Assembly (NCBI RefSeq): GCF_902806685.2
Contig: NC_048548.1
Coordinates: 14,844,557-14,908,556 of the forward strand
Length of the DNA stretch: 64,000 nt
Source of the DNA: Maniola hyperantus
Taxonomy: Eukaryota > Arthropoda > Insecta > Lepidoptera > Nymphalidae
Reading direction: 5' to 3'
Shown piece after piece: positions 13,801-23,200 of the stretch (position 1 is the stretch's first letter; every line of letters begins with the position of its first letter). The position numbers and the translations under genes are program-made. The notes under the pieces were generated by a model. It was given only the letters and a program-made list of their open reading frames with translations, was not told the DNA's origin and did not search any database.

Positions 13801-16800
13801 TGAGGGTAACACTCACATCATATCTGCTCACATCTATAGAGCGTACTTCGCTGAGACGCGGTTATGTAGCTCTGAAGTGCGTTCTGTAGATCTTAAGAGT
13901 GACAATATACGGGCCGCTTGTAGAAGTTTACTTCAAACCAAAACTACAAAGCTAACATGTATCATATTGAAGACCGCTTGAAAGATCGCGACTGCTCCTA
14001 GTGGTTGTGTGGTCGACTGGTCCTGGATCTGCATGCCTGCTCTCGACTTGTCAATTCGTCAACTGCTCTGTCGCAGTTATGCCCCTCCTAGTAACTGCAG
14101 TTAAATAGAAACTGCAACGACTGGTCGAACCTCGAGCAGTCCGTGTAAACTGCTACCCGTACCTATATGACCACTCTTAATATCTTCATTAAATCCGACT
14201 TTATAGGGCAGTTATAAAACCTAAGTAATTATAATGGAAGTAGTTTTTATCCGCATCCCATAATATCAGGTATTTATACATGACTTTATACATTCCATAG
14301 TAGCGTTCTATATTGAATTATGTTCTTAGTTTTTTTTGTTGAGGATTCTATCGAAGATGGCGGAGATAAGTTTAAAACTACCTGATGATTCAATCTCATT
14401 ACCCCGTAACATTCAATCAAAACATGAAAACATAAAAAAAATATTATTATAATAATTGTAATGATGTGAACCACAGAAACTGTTTGCTGTTGGATAATGT
14501 GCTGATGTTATCGAAGTTAAACGCCGCGGGTATTAAGCCGAGAGCATCCTGTTTACGTCCATTGTGGCGGTCGCTTCACTCGCCAAATACTCGTTTACCG
14601 GAACAATGATGTCTGTCAGGCTGCTCTGATGTCACTTACATTTCTACACTTGTTTTGTAACCTTCGGCACCGATCAATAATTAGATAATAGTTGGTAAAC
14701 CTTAAGATTGGTTAATACCAACTGCCTGCCTGCGACGAGCTAATGCTCGTCGCAGGCAGGCAGGCGGCAGGGATTAGTCGGGATGATGGCAACAGACCTG
14801 ATGGATTGACGCTGGTTCCCTGGGAACGGGGACGGGCGCTAATGTGGGATGCAACGTGCGTTGACACATTGGCCCCGTGTCATATCAGGGAGACAGCATC
14901 AAGAAACGGCAAGCGGCGCAATAGTATGCCTCTCTTATCGAGAGTTACCTACATTTTTGACCGTTTGCCGTGGAGTTCTTAGTGCAAAAAAAATACGAGA
15001 CATTTTACCGCGATTAATAGCCTCATCTGGTGACAGAAGGGCTGGCTGATTTTTTTTCGCAACTGGTCAGCCTGGCCGTCCAGCGCAGAAATGCAGCCAG
15101 TATTCTTGGCACCATTCCACGCGGGCATGATTTGTATAGTAATTAGATAAGGCTAGCTTTAAGTTTTATTGTAATATTTTCCAAAAAAAGTTGTGTTAAT
15201 ATTGTAGAAGGTGAAGGACATAAAGATCGGCTCGGACTCGGAGGACAAGGAGGGCAACCCGGAGAAGCGCTCGCAGCTGAAGGCCGCGCTGGCGCAGACG
15301 CTGTGGTTCCTGTCCACCACGCGCAACATCTTCGTGGTGCTGGTGTGCGCCGGCCTGGCCTACTACTACGACACCAAGAACCAGCAGCCTTTCGTGCTAA
15401 CCGGTACGCCCTTCAACTTTGAATCTATACACTAGCGCCTGGCTGCTAGCGCTTGACTGTAATCAAACCTGCTGGTAAATGATGATGCAGCCTAAGATGA
15501 AGCGCTCTGGCTGAGAAGATGCCTATTTACTTTTGACTTAAAGGTGTTTACTCTAATAAGGATCACAGCTTCTAGCTAGCAGGTTCTTGCATGCGTTCGA
15601 CATTGCCCAATATGACTGTAAATAATTGAAATGTTTCAGGTAACGTGAAAGCGGGGCTGCCGCAGTTCGCGCCGCCCCCCTTCTCCGCCACGGTGGGCAA
15701 CCACACGTACACCTTCACGGAAATGGCGTCCACCCTCGGCTCCGCTATCTTCGTCGTGCCCCTGCTCTCCATACTCGAGAACATCGCACTTGCTAAGGTT
15801 TTTTGTGAGTAGAACTTCCTCCTCCTCCTTTCTTGCATTATATTAAAGACTGAAGTTCATCTCGGAAAGGCCAGTGTTCAGCAGCGGACGCAAACCGGCC
15901 CATTGATTGATGTATGTGATGATGTCACCTTTGGGATGACTCTGCCAAGTACCAACTCGATGCATTAGACTCGATAGATCACCCGAAGTATATCTAATTG
16001 GCGACAGCGATCATTTACGCAGACGAAATTGCTCAGCTTATAGCACCGACGCAATGTTGCCTGCTTATCGGTCTTTACTATCGGATATAGGTACCTAGTT
16101 TGGAGCGTGTGTTCAGGAACTACCCTCCTTCACATTCTACCATAGAACAGTGAAAACCCGTGAACATTGACCTCATATGATTGACCGTTGACATCCAATC
16201 TACTCGCACAAAACGTTTTTGGTCAACGTTGCTGATACAAACCGCTAAGGTATCGAATTTCCTTCCGGCATCCGCGTTTCCTGCAACAAATAAACTAAAT
16301 ACATTCAAGGCAACAGTGAATAGGCATCTTGTAGGCAAACACACCCCAAACTAAACCTCTTCATTGCTTCATTGCTTCATTATTAACCATGATTGTCATC
16401 AAACACAAACCTATCCCGTAATAAAATTATGTTGTTTTACAGCGGAGGGAAAGTACGTGGATGCGACACAAGAGATGGTGGCGCTGGGAGTTTGCAACAT
16501 AGCGTCGTCATTTGTGGAGTCCATGCCAGTGTCAGGTGCGCTGTCGCGAGGCGCCGTGAACCACGCATCCGGCGTCGCCTCGCCCGCGGGCGGTCTCTAC
16601 ACCGGCGCGCTGGTGCTGCTGGCTCTGCAGGTACCTAGCTTTACCAGACCTGCTGGCAAGTCATGATGCAGTAGCGCGCTTGCCTAGATGTCTATTCATT
16701 CTTGACTTGAAGGTGCTCATATTAAAAGTGGAGGGGAAAAGTGATGCCGCGAGGGCGTTCTATATCCTAGCAGTTTGAATTAGAAACGAGGAGACGGTTC

Positions 16801-19800
16801 GCTATGTGACCGTAGAATATCGACTACGCACGGGTGCACACCTTGACGATGCCTTGCGGTACGTAGAAGACCTTTCAATGACCACTACCGCTGTTCGAAG
16901 CGGTGGACCTTCAAGGATATTAAAAGTTGTGTAAAGCTCTTTGGCTGAGCATGTCAGCGAAAAATGGAACTTTACCTAATTATCTAGTTTGAGGAAATCT
17001 TGAGTGGAGGGTAACTTTTCGGTAACTAGCTAGCTGGTTGGAAAGACAAAAATAGAAAATAGTGGAGATAGGTACCTAGGTACTTATTTATTATACAAAC
17101 ATTCGAATTTATTACAATCGTGCAAAGTAGGTAGGTAGTTAAATTGATTTCAAAACAGCTGATGTCTTTCAAAATTATTGTCGACTTACCAACGGAAACT
17201 GTCACTGAATCGGTCCTGTTTGTTCTAGTATTTCACTCCTTACTTCTACTACATCCCGAAGGCGTCGCTGGCAGCAGTCATCATCGCGGCGGTCGTCTTC
17301 ATGATGGAGCTGCATGTCTTCAAACCTATCTGGCGAACGAAGAGTAAGCATTTGCTGTACCTACCATACTTACCACAAGCATACAGTGAAATTGTCAAAC
17401 CAAAATTCCTTCTATAATTAAAATAGGTATATGGAACTCCTTCCCACTGAAATTCCCTAAAAGAATTTCTCTGGCTCATTTTGTCCGAAAACTCTTGTTT
17501 GTAGGTTATATAAGTGTTATAACTGGAGTAATCTTGTTATTCCCAGAGGTGGACATAATCCCAGCGGTGGTGACGTTCACGGCGTGCCTGGTGACGCGGC
17601 TGGAGCTGGGCATCGTGCTGGGTATCGCTGTCAACCTACTGTTCCTGCTCTACGCCTCCGCCAGACCCGCGGTTAAGGTCACTACTGCCGTGGTATGTAA
17701 CCCACACCTTCAAACTTACATCATATCTATATTCTCTTCATCGCCGCTTTATTCTGTTGATGGCCACTGTTGGACAGGTCTTCAGGCAGCACCACTGACA
17801 CCCGGTTCTCAGTTCCACATCCAGTTACTTCCCATCACCCGTCGCGTTACACCGTCGTCGGTTGAACGAGCTGAATAGCGTTCTATGCTACTTGTATGCG
17901 GAGTCACTCCAGAACTTTCTAGTTCCTACCGTCATGACTGGTTGCTGACTGGAGCTAACATGGTTATGCCTGTTATTACACGTCCAAAAACAACTTTTTC
18001 AAAGATTTACGCTCATGATGTTGGTTATTGTTGTCAGTCGGAAGGCGGTGTGCGGTACGCGGTGGCATCAGTAGACCGCGCGCTCGCGTTCCCGGCGGCG
18101 GAGTTCGTGCGGCGCGCGCTGCGCAAGGCGGCCGGCGACGCGCCGCTCGTGCTGGACGCGCATCACGTGCAAGCCGCCGACTTTACCGCCGCCAAGGTAC
18201 TACCCATCATCATTCCATACCTACCTACTTCTACTATCAGGCCGAGAACCGCAGTCAGTCAGGGCTATGAGTGTCGAGACTCGAGGCTTGGCTTCTTTGT
18301 TGGAGAGTGTCCTCACAGGTATTTTATAACCGGCTCTTTCTATTAAACAGGGTTGTCCGGGGACCGTGTCTGTTCAGTAAAGTCTCAAATAGATGGCTCA
18401 ATCCGATGGTAGTATCGTCCAGTGATGTCAATTCCAGTTATTGAGGCGTCAGGTGTATCGTCTGCTTTGGCGCCATTGATACCAGCGCCGGGGAGCGCGG
18501 TTCACGAGGAAGTATTCGCGAGGTATAGGACGCCGGTGGTTTAGTTTGATTCGGGGCTATGATGTGGAGCTCGTTTGTCGTCTGTGGAGTTGACATGGTG
18601 CACGCAATTTTATTGGCAAGCAAACTCCTCTACTGTCGATGCCCGTATCTGTGAATTTATGTCTCCCTGTGTCGGCGTCTGCAGAAGTATGTCTGAGTTA
18701 ATATAATGAAGCTCAGACAATATCGCTTCTTCTAGTACACAAGAGGAAGAGTGTATCAAGCTGGAGCCACGTAGTAGCCTCAAGTGCTAGATGTAGGCTC
18801 TATAATCTCATTTTAGTACAGGCTCTACCAAGCTGGAGCCGCGTACCTCAAGTGCTAGGAAACGTAGACTACAAGTCTCAGTTTAGTGCTACCTACTAGG
18901 TAAGTTAGATGAGAAGAGCAACGCACAAAATCTATATACTCATGAAAGACTTGCTACTTAAGTTAGTTTCGCTAAACAAAGTTGGTGATCTGTTTCCAGG
19001 GCATCAAGTCGCTAATCGAGGACTTCCACGCGCGCGGGCAGACCATCATCTTCTACAACGTGAAGCCGTCCATAGCGGAGGTGTTCAAGGGGGTGAAGCC
19101 GCGCGAGTTCGTGCACTGCTCGTGCCGCATGGAGCTGGAGCGGCTGCTGCTGGAGGCGCAGAGCAAATCCAAGCAGCAAGTGGCCTGGTAAGCACCACCA
19201 CGGCAAATTCTGCGTCCCACACTAGATGCTCCAGCACGGCTTAACCCACCCGCCAGACCAGACCAGAGACAATTTAGAAATTATAAATTCCCAAATTGCA
19301 CCTGCCGGGAATCTAATCCGGGGTCTTATAAAGAGCACAGCGCTTACAACTAAGTACACCAGGAAGGTTAGACTTTCGAGCACATAGACCTGCATTATTT
19401 GAGCAGAAATTGCTTAAGACAGAGCAAACACGAGGACTCACAGATTTTAATTGTTTACCAAGGAAATAGAATCCTGGTTAACTCATTATCTATGTAGGTA
19501 GGTATTTAATTTTTTGAGAGAAACGATAGGTTGACAGACCAATCATATTGTAGTACCATATTATCTGGCAAACCAGTCATTTTCATGCCACCAAGTAGAA
19601 TATAGATCGCTACATCACTGCCGATGTCAGGAAGATCTAGGCGAAGGCCGAGGTCTCCGTCGAATCACAGATGTAGAATCAAACTTACACACCTACACGT
19701 AGGTAGGTACCAACGCAGATCATCATGAGGTCCTCCTCTCCTCGATGTAACTCATGTAAGCCAGTCGCCAAGCTGGTCTGAGTTGACAAACTAATCAGAC

Positions 19801-19877
19801 AATATGCATAGGCAAATAGACAACGAGTTAGTAGATTGAAAACTCTCTTCGGAACCAACGTTTATTTTTGTTTCAGA
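1697..19877 (+). CDS. SLC26A11-like: SLC26 family sulfate/anion transporter, SLC26A11-like (11 coding exons)
   Basis: Eleven GC-rich exons with GT-AG borders join in matching phase: 1697-1873, 5718-5984, 11401-11528, 13713-13805, 15208-15403, 15640-15804, 16443-16630, 17229-17343, 17547-17692, 18038-18196 and 19000-19187. The sum is 1822 nt, about 607 aa, matching the roughly 600 aa usual for SLC26A11. Exon 2 carries the family signature (IPQAIAYAGVAGLPPQYGLY, then FGSVKDSAIGPTA). Exons 3-9 give the remaining membrane helices, and exons 10-11 form a C-terminal STAS domain (PLVLDAHHVQAADFTAAKG). SLC26 proteins exchange or co-transport sulfate, chloride and other anions across plasma or endomembranes; the substrate here cannot be read from sequence. 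The first codon is probably A|TG split by the preceding intron, so a 5' exon ending in A should lie upstream. The gene is convergent with the prominin gene. Another insect SLC26 paralogue is possible, but the family is certain. Confidence 0.93.
2075..2450 (-). mobile_element. 3' end of a non-LTR retrotransposon (Jockey/CR1-like)
   Basis: On the minus strand it reads FASSFLIRTAKIWNTLPASV, the C-terminal RT-ORF motif common to insect Jockey/CR1-like LINEs, followed by FKSRVNRHL-like residues and the 3' UTR. Related fragments lie at about 15440-15545, 16632-16900 and 24200-24310 (-) and 16100-16350 (+). Confidence 0.75.
2930..3052 (+). mobile_element. RTE-like LINE 3' end with GATG tail
   Basis: Reads ETYVQQWTSFGR then stop, the typical C-terminus of RTE ORFs, followed by a (GAT/ATG)n tail to 3052. 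A similar end (REQWTSIG, GATG tail) is at about 41330-41393. Confidence 0.7.
5718..5984 (+). CDS. SLC26 exon 2 (sulfate-transporter signature, TM1-TM3)
   Basis: Acceptor ttggcag; phase 1 in, phase 1 out (CAG TTA G|GTGAGC). It encodes ITVGLTVIPQAIAYAGVAGL and continues through LPPQYGLYSSFMACFVYTVF and GSVKDSAIGPTAIAAILT, the most conserved segment of SLC26/SulP proteins that contributes to the anion site. About 89 residues, with strong GC3 bias compared with the surrounding intron. Confidence 0.95.
6798..7440 (+). mobile_element. Interspersed repeat beginning 'actagcagttgcccgcgact'
   Basis: Starts with the very common lepidopteran motif GCCCGCGACTTC(A/G)TCCGCG and contains internal near-duplicates (cataggatttTCATACAACC at 6961 and again at 7231). 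It ends in a gtgagtgagtgag stretch. Shorter relatives are at 9138-9362, 26521-26735 and 61103-61326. No coding capacity seen. Confidence 0.65.
8472..8790. mobile_element. Foldback (snap-back) MITE-like element
   Basis: The left arm (about 8472-8607) and right arm (about 8661-8790) are near-perfect reverse complements, from aaaaccgacttcaataacta to gtagttattaaagtcggttt, with a loop of about 50 bp. The arms are about 130 bp. Confidence 0.85.
9574..9752 (+). pseudogene. Short coding-like retro-insertion inside another repeat
   Basis: GC-rich codons read NVPDVRLEYRHETLLDELDY then LFQNTISGQMP and TAA, followed by an AT-rich tail with AATAAA and (CATTTA)n. The insertion splits a repeat whose halves (ending ggctttgcc and resuming gtagtcgggtaaaaac) would otherwise join. 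TTTGCC at both edges looks like a target-site duplication. It is either a 5'-truncated processed pseudogene or a truncated LINE; I do not recognise the protein. Confidence 0.55.
10076..10230 (+). mobile_element. R1/RTE-like LINE C-terminal fragment
   Basis: Reads ISLAVQRGNAASILGTIPRG in one frame, a pattern seen at the end of insect LINE ORFs. A second copy about 85% similar by eye is at 14993-15170. Both have the same orientation as the host gene. Confidence 0.6.
11401..11528 (+). CDS. SLC26 exon 3
   Basis: Acceptor tttgttccag; phase 1 in, phase 0 out (TTC CTA CAG|GTGACA). It encodes GFLIDFISGPVSVGFTSAAA and then IIIATTQVKDILGLSFPGG. This matches the SulP pattern in which FLxxFISxPVxxGFxxAAA precedes IxxxQxKxLLG. 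Confidence 0.95.
11529..13712. other. SLC26 intron 3
   Basis: Contains a tRNA-like SINE head (about 11815-11880), an A-rich-tailed repeat (11960-12058), a LINE 3'-end fragment (12480-12625, also seen inverted at 196-318), a dispersed repeat (12830-12976) and a short CAGGCTG repeat (13212-13245). No exon seen. Confidence 0.65.
13713..13805 (+). CDS. SLC26 exon 4
   Basis: Acceptor ttctgtttccag and donor AGG|GTAACA; 93 nt, phase 0 at both ends. It encodes VWTGMYEHIGETRLWDTVLG followed by VSCIVVLLLLR, an amphipathic stretch leading into a membrane helix. Confidence 0.92.
14722..14763. repeat. Perfect hairpin, 19-bp arms, 4-nt loop
   Basis: The left arm 14722-14740 (ctgcctgcctgcgacgagc) is the exact reverse complement of 14745-14763, with loop taat. 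Confidence 0.9.
14993..15170 (+). mobile_element. R1/RTE-like LINE C-terminal fragment, second copy
   Basis: Same sequence as 10076-10230 with scattered changes (for example tggcacc for tggaacc). It ends about 40 bases before SLC26 exon 5, so the 3' part of this intron is transposon-derived. Confidence 0.6.
15208..15403 (+). CDS. SLC26 exon 5
   Basis: Acceptor attgtag then AAG GTG AAG GAC; a second AG three bases later would only drop one Lys. Phase 0 in, phase 1 out (CTA ACC G|GTACGC). It encodes a charged loop (KDIKIGSDSEDKEGNPEKRS) and the helix TLWFLSTTRNIFVVLVCAGL. The loop between two helices is longer and more acidic than expected for the family. Confidence 0.9.
15640..15804 (+). CDS. 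SLC26 exon 6
   Basis: Acceptor atgtttcag; phase 1 in and out (GTT TTT T|GTGAGT). It encodes GNVKAGLPQFAPPPFSATVG and then a helix with FVVPLLSILENIALAKVF. G.P.F.PP and the LEsIALAK(A/S)F motif are hallmarks of SulP transporters. Confidence 0.95.
15805..16442. other. SLC26 intron 6 with LINE remnant
   Basis: A plus-strand LINE C-terminal remnant at about 16100-16350 reads QTAKVSNFLPASAFPATNKL and then NTFKATVNRHLVGKHTP. This is the same family seen in the opposite orientation elsewhere. The rest is unremarkable. Confidence 0.65.
16443..16630 (+). CDS. SLC26 exon 7
   Basis: Acceptor ttgttttacag; phase 1 in, phase 0 out (CTG CAG|GTACCT). It encodes SEGKYVDATQEMVALGVCNI, then ASSFVESMPVSGALSRGAVN and HASGVASPAGGLYTGALVL. 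This is the conserved QE(l/m)xAlGxxNixsSf...SRsAVN segment of SLC26 proteins. Confidence 0.95.
16631..17228. other. SLC26 intron 7 with LINE 3' fragment
   Basis: A minus-strand Jockey/CR1-like 3' fragment (about 16632-16900) begins right at the donor side; the remainder is unique AT-rich sequence. Confidence 0.55.
17229..17343 (+). CDS. SLC26 exon 8
   Basis: Acceptor gttctag followed by TAT TTC ACT; phase 0 in, phase 1 out (ACG AAG A|GTAAGC). It encodes YFTPYFYYIPKASLAAVIIA, then AVVFMMELHVFKPIWRTK. The F.YIPKAsLAAVII motif is typical of SLC26 proteins. Confidence 0.95.
17547..17692 (+). CDS. SLC26 exon 9 (last membrane helices)
   Basis: Acceptor ttgttattcccag; phase 1 in, phase 0 out (GCC GTG|GTATGT). 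It encodes KVDIIPAVVTFTACLVTRLE and LGIVLGIAVNLLFLLYASAR, the terminal membrane helices, and then the linker PAVKVTTAV into the STAS domain. Confidence 0.95.
18038..18196 (+). CDS. SLC26 exon 10 (STAS domain, first half)
   Basis: Acceptor ttattgttgtcag; 159 nt, phase 0 at both ends (GCC AAG|GTACTA). It encodes RYAVASVDRALAFPAAEFVR, then RALRKAAGD and APLVLDAHHVQAADFTAAK. Strand-helix-strand spacing and the LDxxxVxxxDxTA motif mark a STAS domain, the cytosolic regulatory module of SLC26 proteins. Confidence 0.95.
18197..18999. other. SLC26 intron 10
   Basis: No exon. It contains an imperfect duplication of about 80-90 bp (aagctggagcc(a/g)cgta ... ctcaagtgctag) at about 18755-18870. Intron 9 (17693-18037) shows nothing recognisable. 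Confidence 0.5.
19000..19187 (+). CDS. SLC26 exon 11 (STAS domain end, C-terminus)
   Basis: Acceptor gatctgtttccag. It encodes GIKSLIEDFHARGQTIIFYN, then VKPSIAEVFKGVKPREFVH and ends near SKSKQQVA. The exon meets a good donor (GCC TG|GTAAGC). If this is used and joined to the acceptor at 19876/19877, the junction makes TG|A, a stop. If it is not used, reading on gives TGG TAA at 19186-19191. Either way the protein ends at QQVA or QQVAW. Confidence 0.92.
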
Positions 19878-19927
19878 ACGTTCAGAACGGGATAGAAAGT
19901 GAGCAATGTGCTAGATCTCCGCAGCAA

Positions 19928-19985
19928 GGTGCGACGTGCGACGTGCGACGTGCGACGTGCGACGTGCGACGTGCGACGTGCGACG
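19928..19985. repeat. GTGCGAC heptamer microsatellite
   Basis: About eight tandem copies of GTGCGAC within the probable 3' UTR exon of the SLC26 gene. Confidence 0.9.
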
Positions 19986-20275
19986 CGTACGTACGTACAA
20001 CAGTAGTCAAACGTTTTTGTATCGGCTAAATAAACTATTTCTAAATAAGTATTTGTCAATATTTTTAGATAATTTTTCAAAATGTTGTCTAAGTGCGAAA
20101 TAGCTTTGTAAAATTGTGACAAATTAGACAGTATTTTAGATACATTTTAATTTGTATATTATTTATGTAACATAACATAGATAGGAAATATAGTAGGTAG
20201 GTAGATAATATAGCATAGTAATAGATGGAGTTTTTGACAGTATTAGATTTTAATGAATTGTTGAATAAGAATGTT

Positions 20276-20281
20276 AATAAA
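20276..20281 (+). terminator. AATAAA polyadenylation signal candidate for the SLC26 gene
   Basis: Canonical hexamer about 400 bases into the untranslated last exon; an alternative copy lies at 20029-20034. Cleavage would fall near 20295-20310. Confidence 0.45.
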
Positions 20282-20299
20282 ATGAATTTATTTTACAGT

Positions 20300-23200
20300 T
20301 ATTAGCATTTTTGTACTTATACCTTTTAGTCTAGTTTCTGAATACGTCCAAACTAAGAAAGGGAAATCGTGTCCGCCAGTGTGACGTGAATTCCGAAATA
20401 TCGATGATATTGTCCTACAAAATCCATGGAAAATATCATCAAAATATTTTGGAGACGACGTCACAATAGTGGACACAATTTTTTGACTAGCTCAGGAGCT
20501 GTGTAGTGTGTACATCCAAAATAACAAGGATACTTAGTGAGGAGTTCGAAATAAAAGCCCAAGTTTAGAGATGATCAAATATTTACTTTACAATCGTCGA
20601 GACAGTCCAGATCTGCGCAACGTCGTTACAAGTTACATCTACAGACCTCATGGCATTACGAGCATTGCAACTAGACTCCAGGGCGACCTGGCTCTCAATT
20701 ACATTCCCTTTGGTATATTCCGACCTGCGCCTTTCTTCTCTATGATATTCTAAGTTCATAACACACTCTTAGTCGAGATTTGAGACGACAAATTTGACAC
20801 CCTCTTCAAACAAGAATAGTCTCGTTTGACAAATAAATAGTACAATTGATTTGCTTATGGTAAAAGTTTGATGGATACAAGTATCTTGCCGATAGTCTTC
20901 ACATTTGAAAGCTATAGTACAAGTGAACGGCTACTTGAACTGTATCATAGAGAATCAAGACCCTGATTCGAAAGACAAGCACCAATGTAGCCCATTACAT
21001 TATGTGCACCAAACCGGGGTGCAATTGCTCAACGCAATCGGAATCAGTATCGTTGACTGTCGAATCGACACTTGAGTTTCGAGATGAAACCATAATTTCC
21101 AATACAGCTCAATCAAAATGCGAATGCGTTGCGGAATTAGCCCCCAGTACCTACCAAAGTAAATTGGGTAACGAACCGAAGTATACCTATACATACAAAT
21201 ATTTTTTATTTGCTCAGAATGTGCCAATAAGTTGGCTATCCAAAAGATGAAGATAGTTTAAAACAATTGTATTTATTCGCTACCCAATACAATACAACAT
21301 TACTGTGGACTTTGAAAATTTGCAGCGTGATTCAGTTGCGCAACTGTTTTATTTGTGACCAATAATTCAATACTAGCGATGCGCTCATGTTTCAACAATC
21401 GAGAGAACCGCTAGTCGCTACCGAGGTAGAACTTGGCGGACATACTGGCCGTGTCTTTTACAATCGAGTCGATTCTGTCGCTCTTCCAACGAAATGTTTT
21501 TCGATTGTTTCGATTGTGTCGAGTCAATCGACTCGCTGCTCGCGCTGAGCTCGATGCATCGCAAATGGATACCTCATACATAAAAGTTTGTACAGATGTT
21601 TTATTTCACGAAGACCGTTTGGCTAAGTTTGTGTGAGTATTGTTCTAGTGTGCGGGACGCTCAGTCGCCACCGCGACACGGTTTACTGTACACATTCGGG
21701 TGCGTTAACGCTTATCCGTGCACTTATTACTACAACCCAGGGTGAGCGGTCATCGTGAAACAGAACATCTTCAATAGTTGCGCAACTGAATCGAGCGTCA
21801 ACATCGTCAGTCTGCACGCAGTCTCAATTTTACTTTTTTTACAATTAAAAACTACATTATACGCCAATTGATACCTAGTTTCGCTAAACACGAAAATAAT
21901 AATATACAATACGAATAGAGCTTTCAATAAATTCAAACTAAATAAGACTATGAAGATGCTTCGTTAGCACCACAATTTCAACAGAACAACTTTATATTGA
22001 GCAGACTAAATTCATTTTGATGTGATTTCACCAGTTTCTAGGAAAAATGAGCGAATAGATTCTCGCGAAGATACGAGAGGAAGACTTCCACCGGGAGATG
22101 AAGACGGGTGGCAAGGTGACACACATTAAGTTACGTTAAAGTTAGGGGGAAATAAATTCGACACCATAAGTTACCTATACTGCTCACTTCATTATACACA
22201 ATTCAAGGATAATATTCTTCGGCTGCCATTTGACAATTAATCAGGCAGAGATTACGGTTAAGATCTATACTTTAACTTTGCTCAGACTCAAGACACTGTT
22301 AAAACGATACAGTGTTATATCGCCGGCATAAATCTGTCTCGTTTTAACTGAAACTTAAATATGAGCCAAGTCAAAGTACGCTCTATAGATCTCAGCCTAA
22401 GTTTGCGGCGCGTTCTTTGAGTCTTTTCCGTGTATTATTTTCATTATAGCAATTGCAACCTAATGGTGGATCCACACAAGCCGCCGGGTTTGGCCGACGA
22501 CTTGAAACCAGGGGTACGTGTGGATCCACCATTATGTTAAAGTGAATAAAGCTGAGTTTAAGTTGTTTCAAAAAAGACGATGCACCTCAGCTTCACTACA
22601 CTCCAAAGGTGCGCATTGCGCTTTGTTTGGAATTGTAGTAGTGGAGATTCTATTGCGTCAATCCAAGAACACGATGCCAGATTATTTGTCCAATGGCAGC
22701 TAACGGTTTCCACGTCATCCGCTGAGGTTACCGGATACGATACAAAAACAAAAGCCGCCTCACAGACGGTCGACCTACGTCCTCATAATGTAATTTGGCG
22801 TTACTCAGACGATCTAACACGATATGACACATCACCTAAACAAAGTTTGCACTTCGAGTCAACAATTAAAACCTACTAATTATAATTATTAATTAACTAA
22901 GCGAGTAATCATAATTAATCTAAAATAACATACAGATAGGTTAGTGTTACGTATAGACTAGCACTAACTCGACAATTCTTTGTGTTTCTTAGAGTATTTT
23001 ATATTCTATATTGGCAGATAAGGACGCGTGCGCGCTAACTTCTCGAAGGAACTTGAGTTGAATAAAATATTCAGTATTGAGTTGGTATACAGAGTACAGA
23101 CCTTGTTCCTATCAGTAGGTAATAATTACTCAGATAAACCAGTTGTTCTAGCACGAAAGTATGATAGCTACAGTGTGACGATCGCAATCATCTCGGTTAG

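Larger units (their letters stand above)
13806..15207. other. SLC26 intron 4
   Basis: Mostly unique AT-rich sequence with a perfect 19-bp-arm hairpin at 14722-14763 and a LINE fragment at 14993-15170. No additional exon seen. Confidence 0.6.
19877..20290 (+). other. SLC26 3' UTR exon (probable)
   Basis: A strong acceptor (tttatttttgtttcag) ends at 19876. The first base A would complete the TGA stop, so nearly all of this exon is untranslated. Two AATAAA signals follow, at 20029-20034 and 20276-20281; the second is the likelier 3' end. A GTGCGAC heptamer repeat lies inside it at about 19928-19985. Confidence 0.6.

Noticed and set aside
20571..22880. Small frames in the intergenic gap as a third gene
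   Set aside because: Composition matches surrounding non-coding DNA, there is no GC3 rise, and no homologous motif or consistent splice phase was found.
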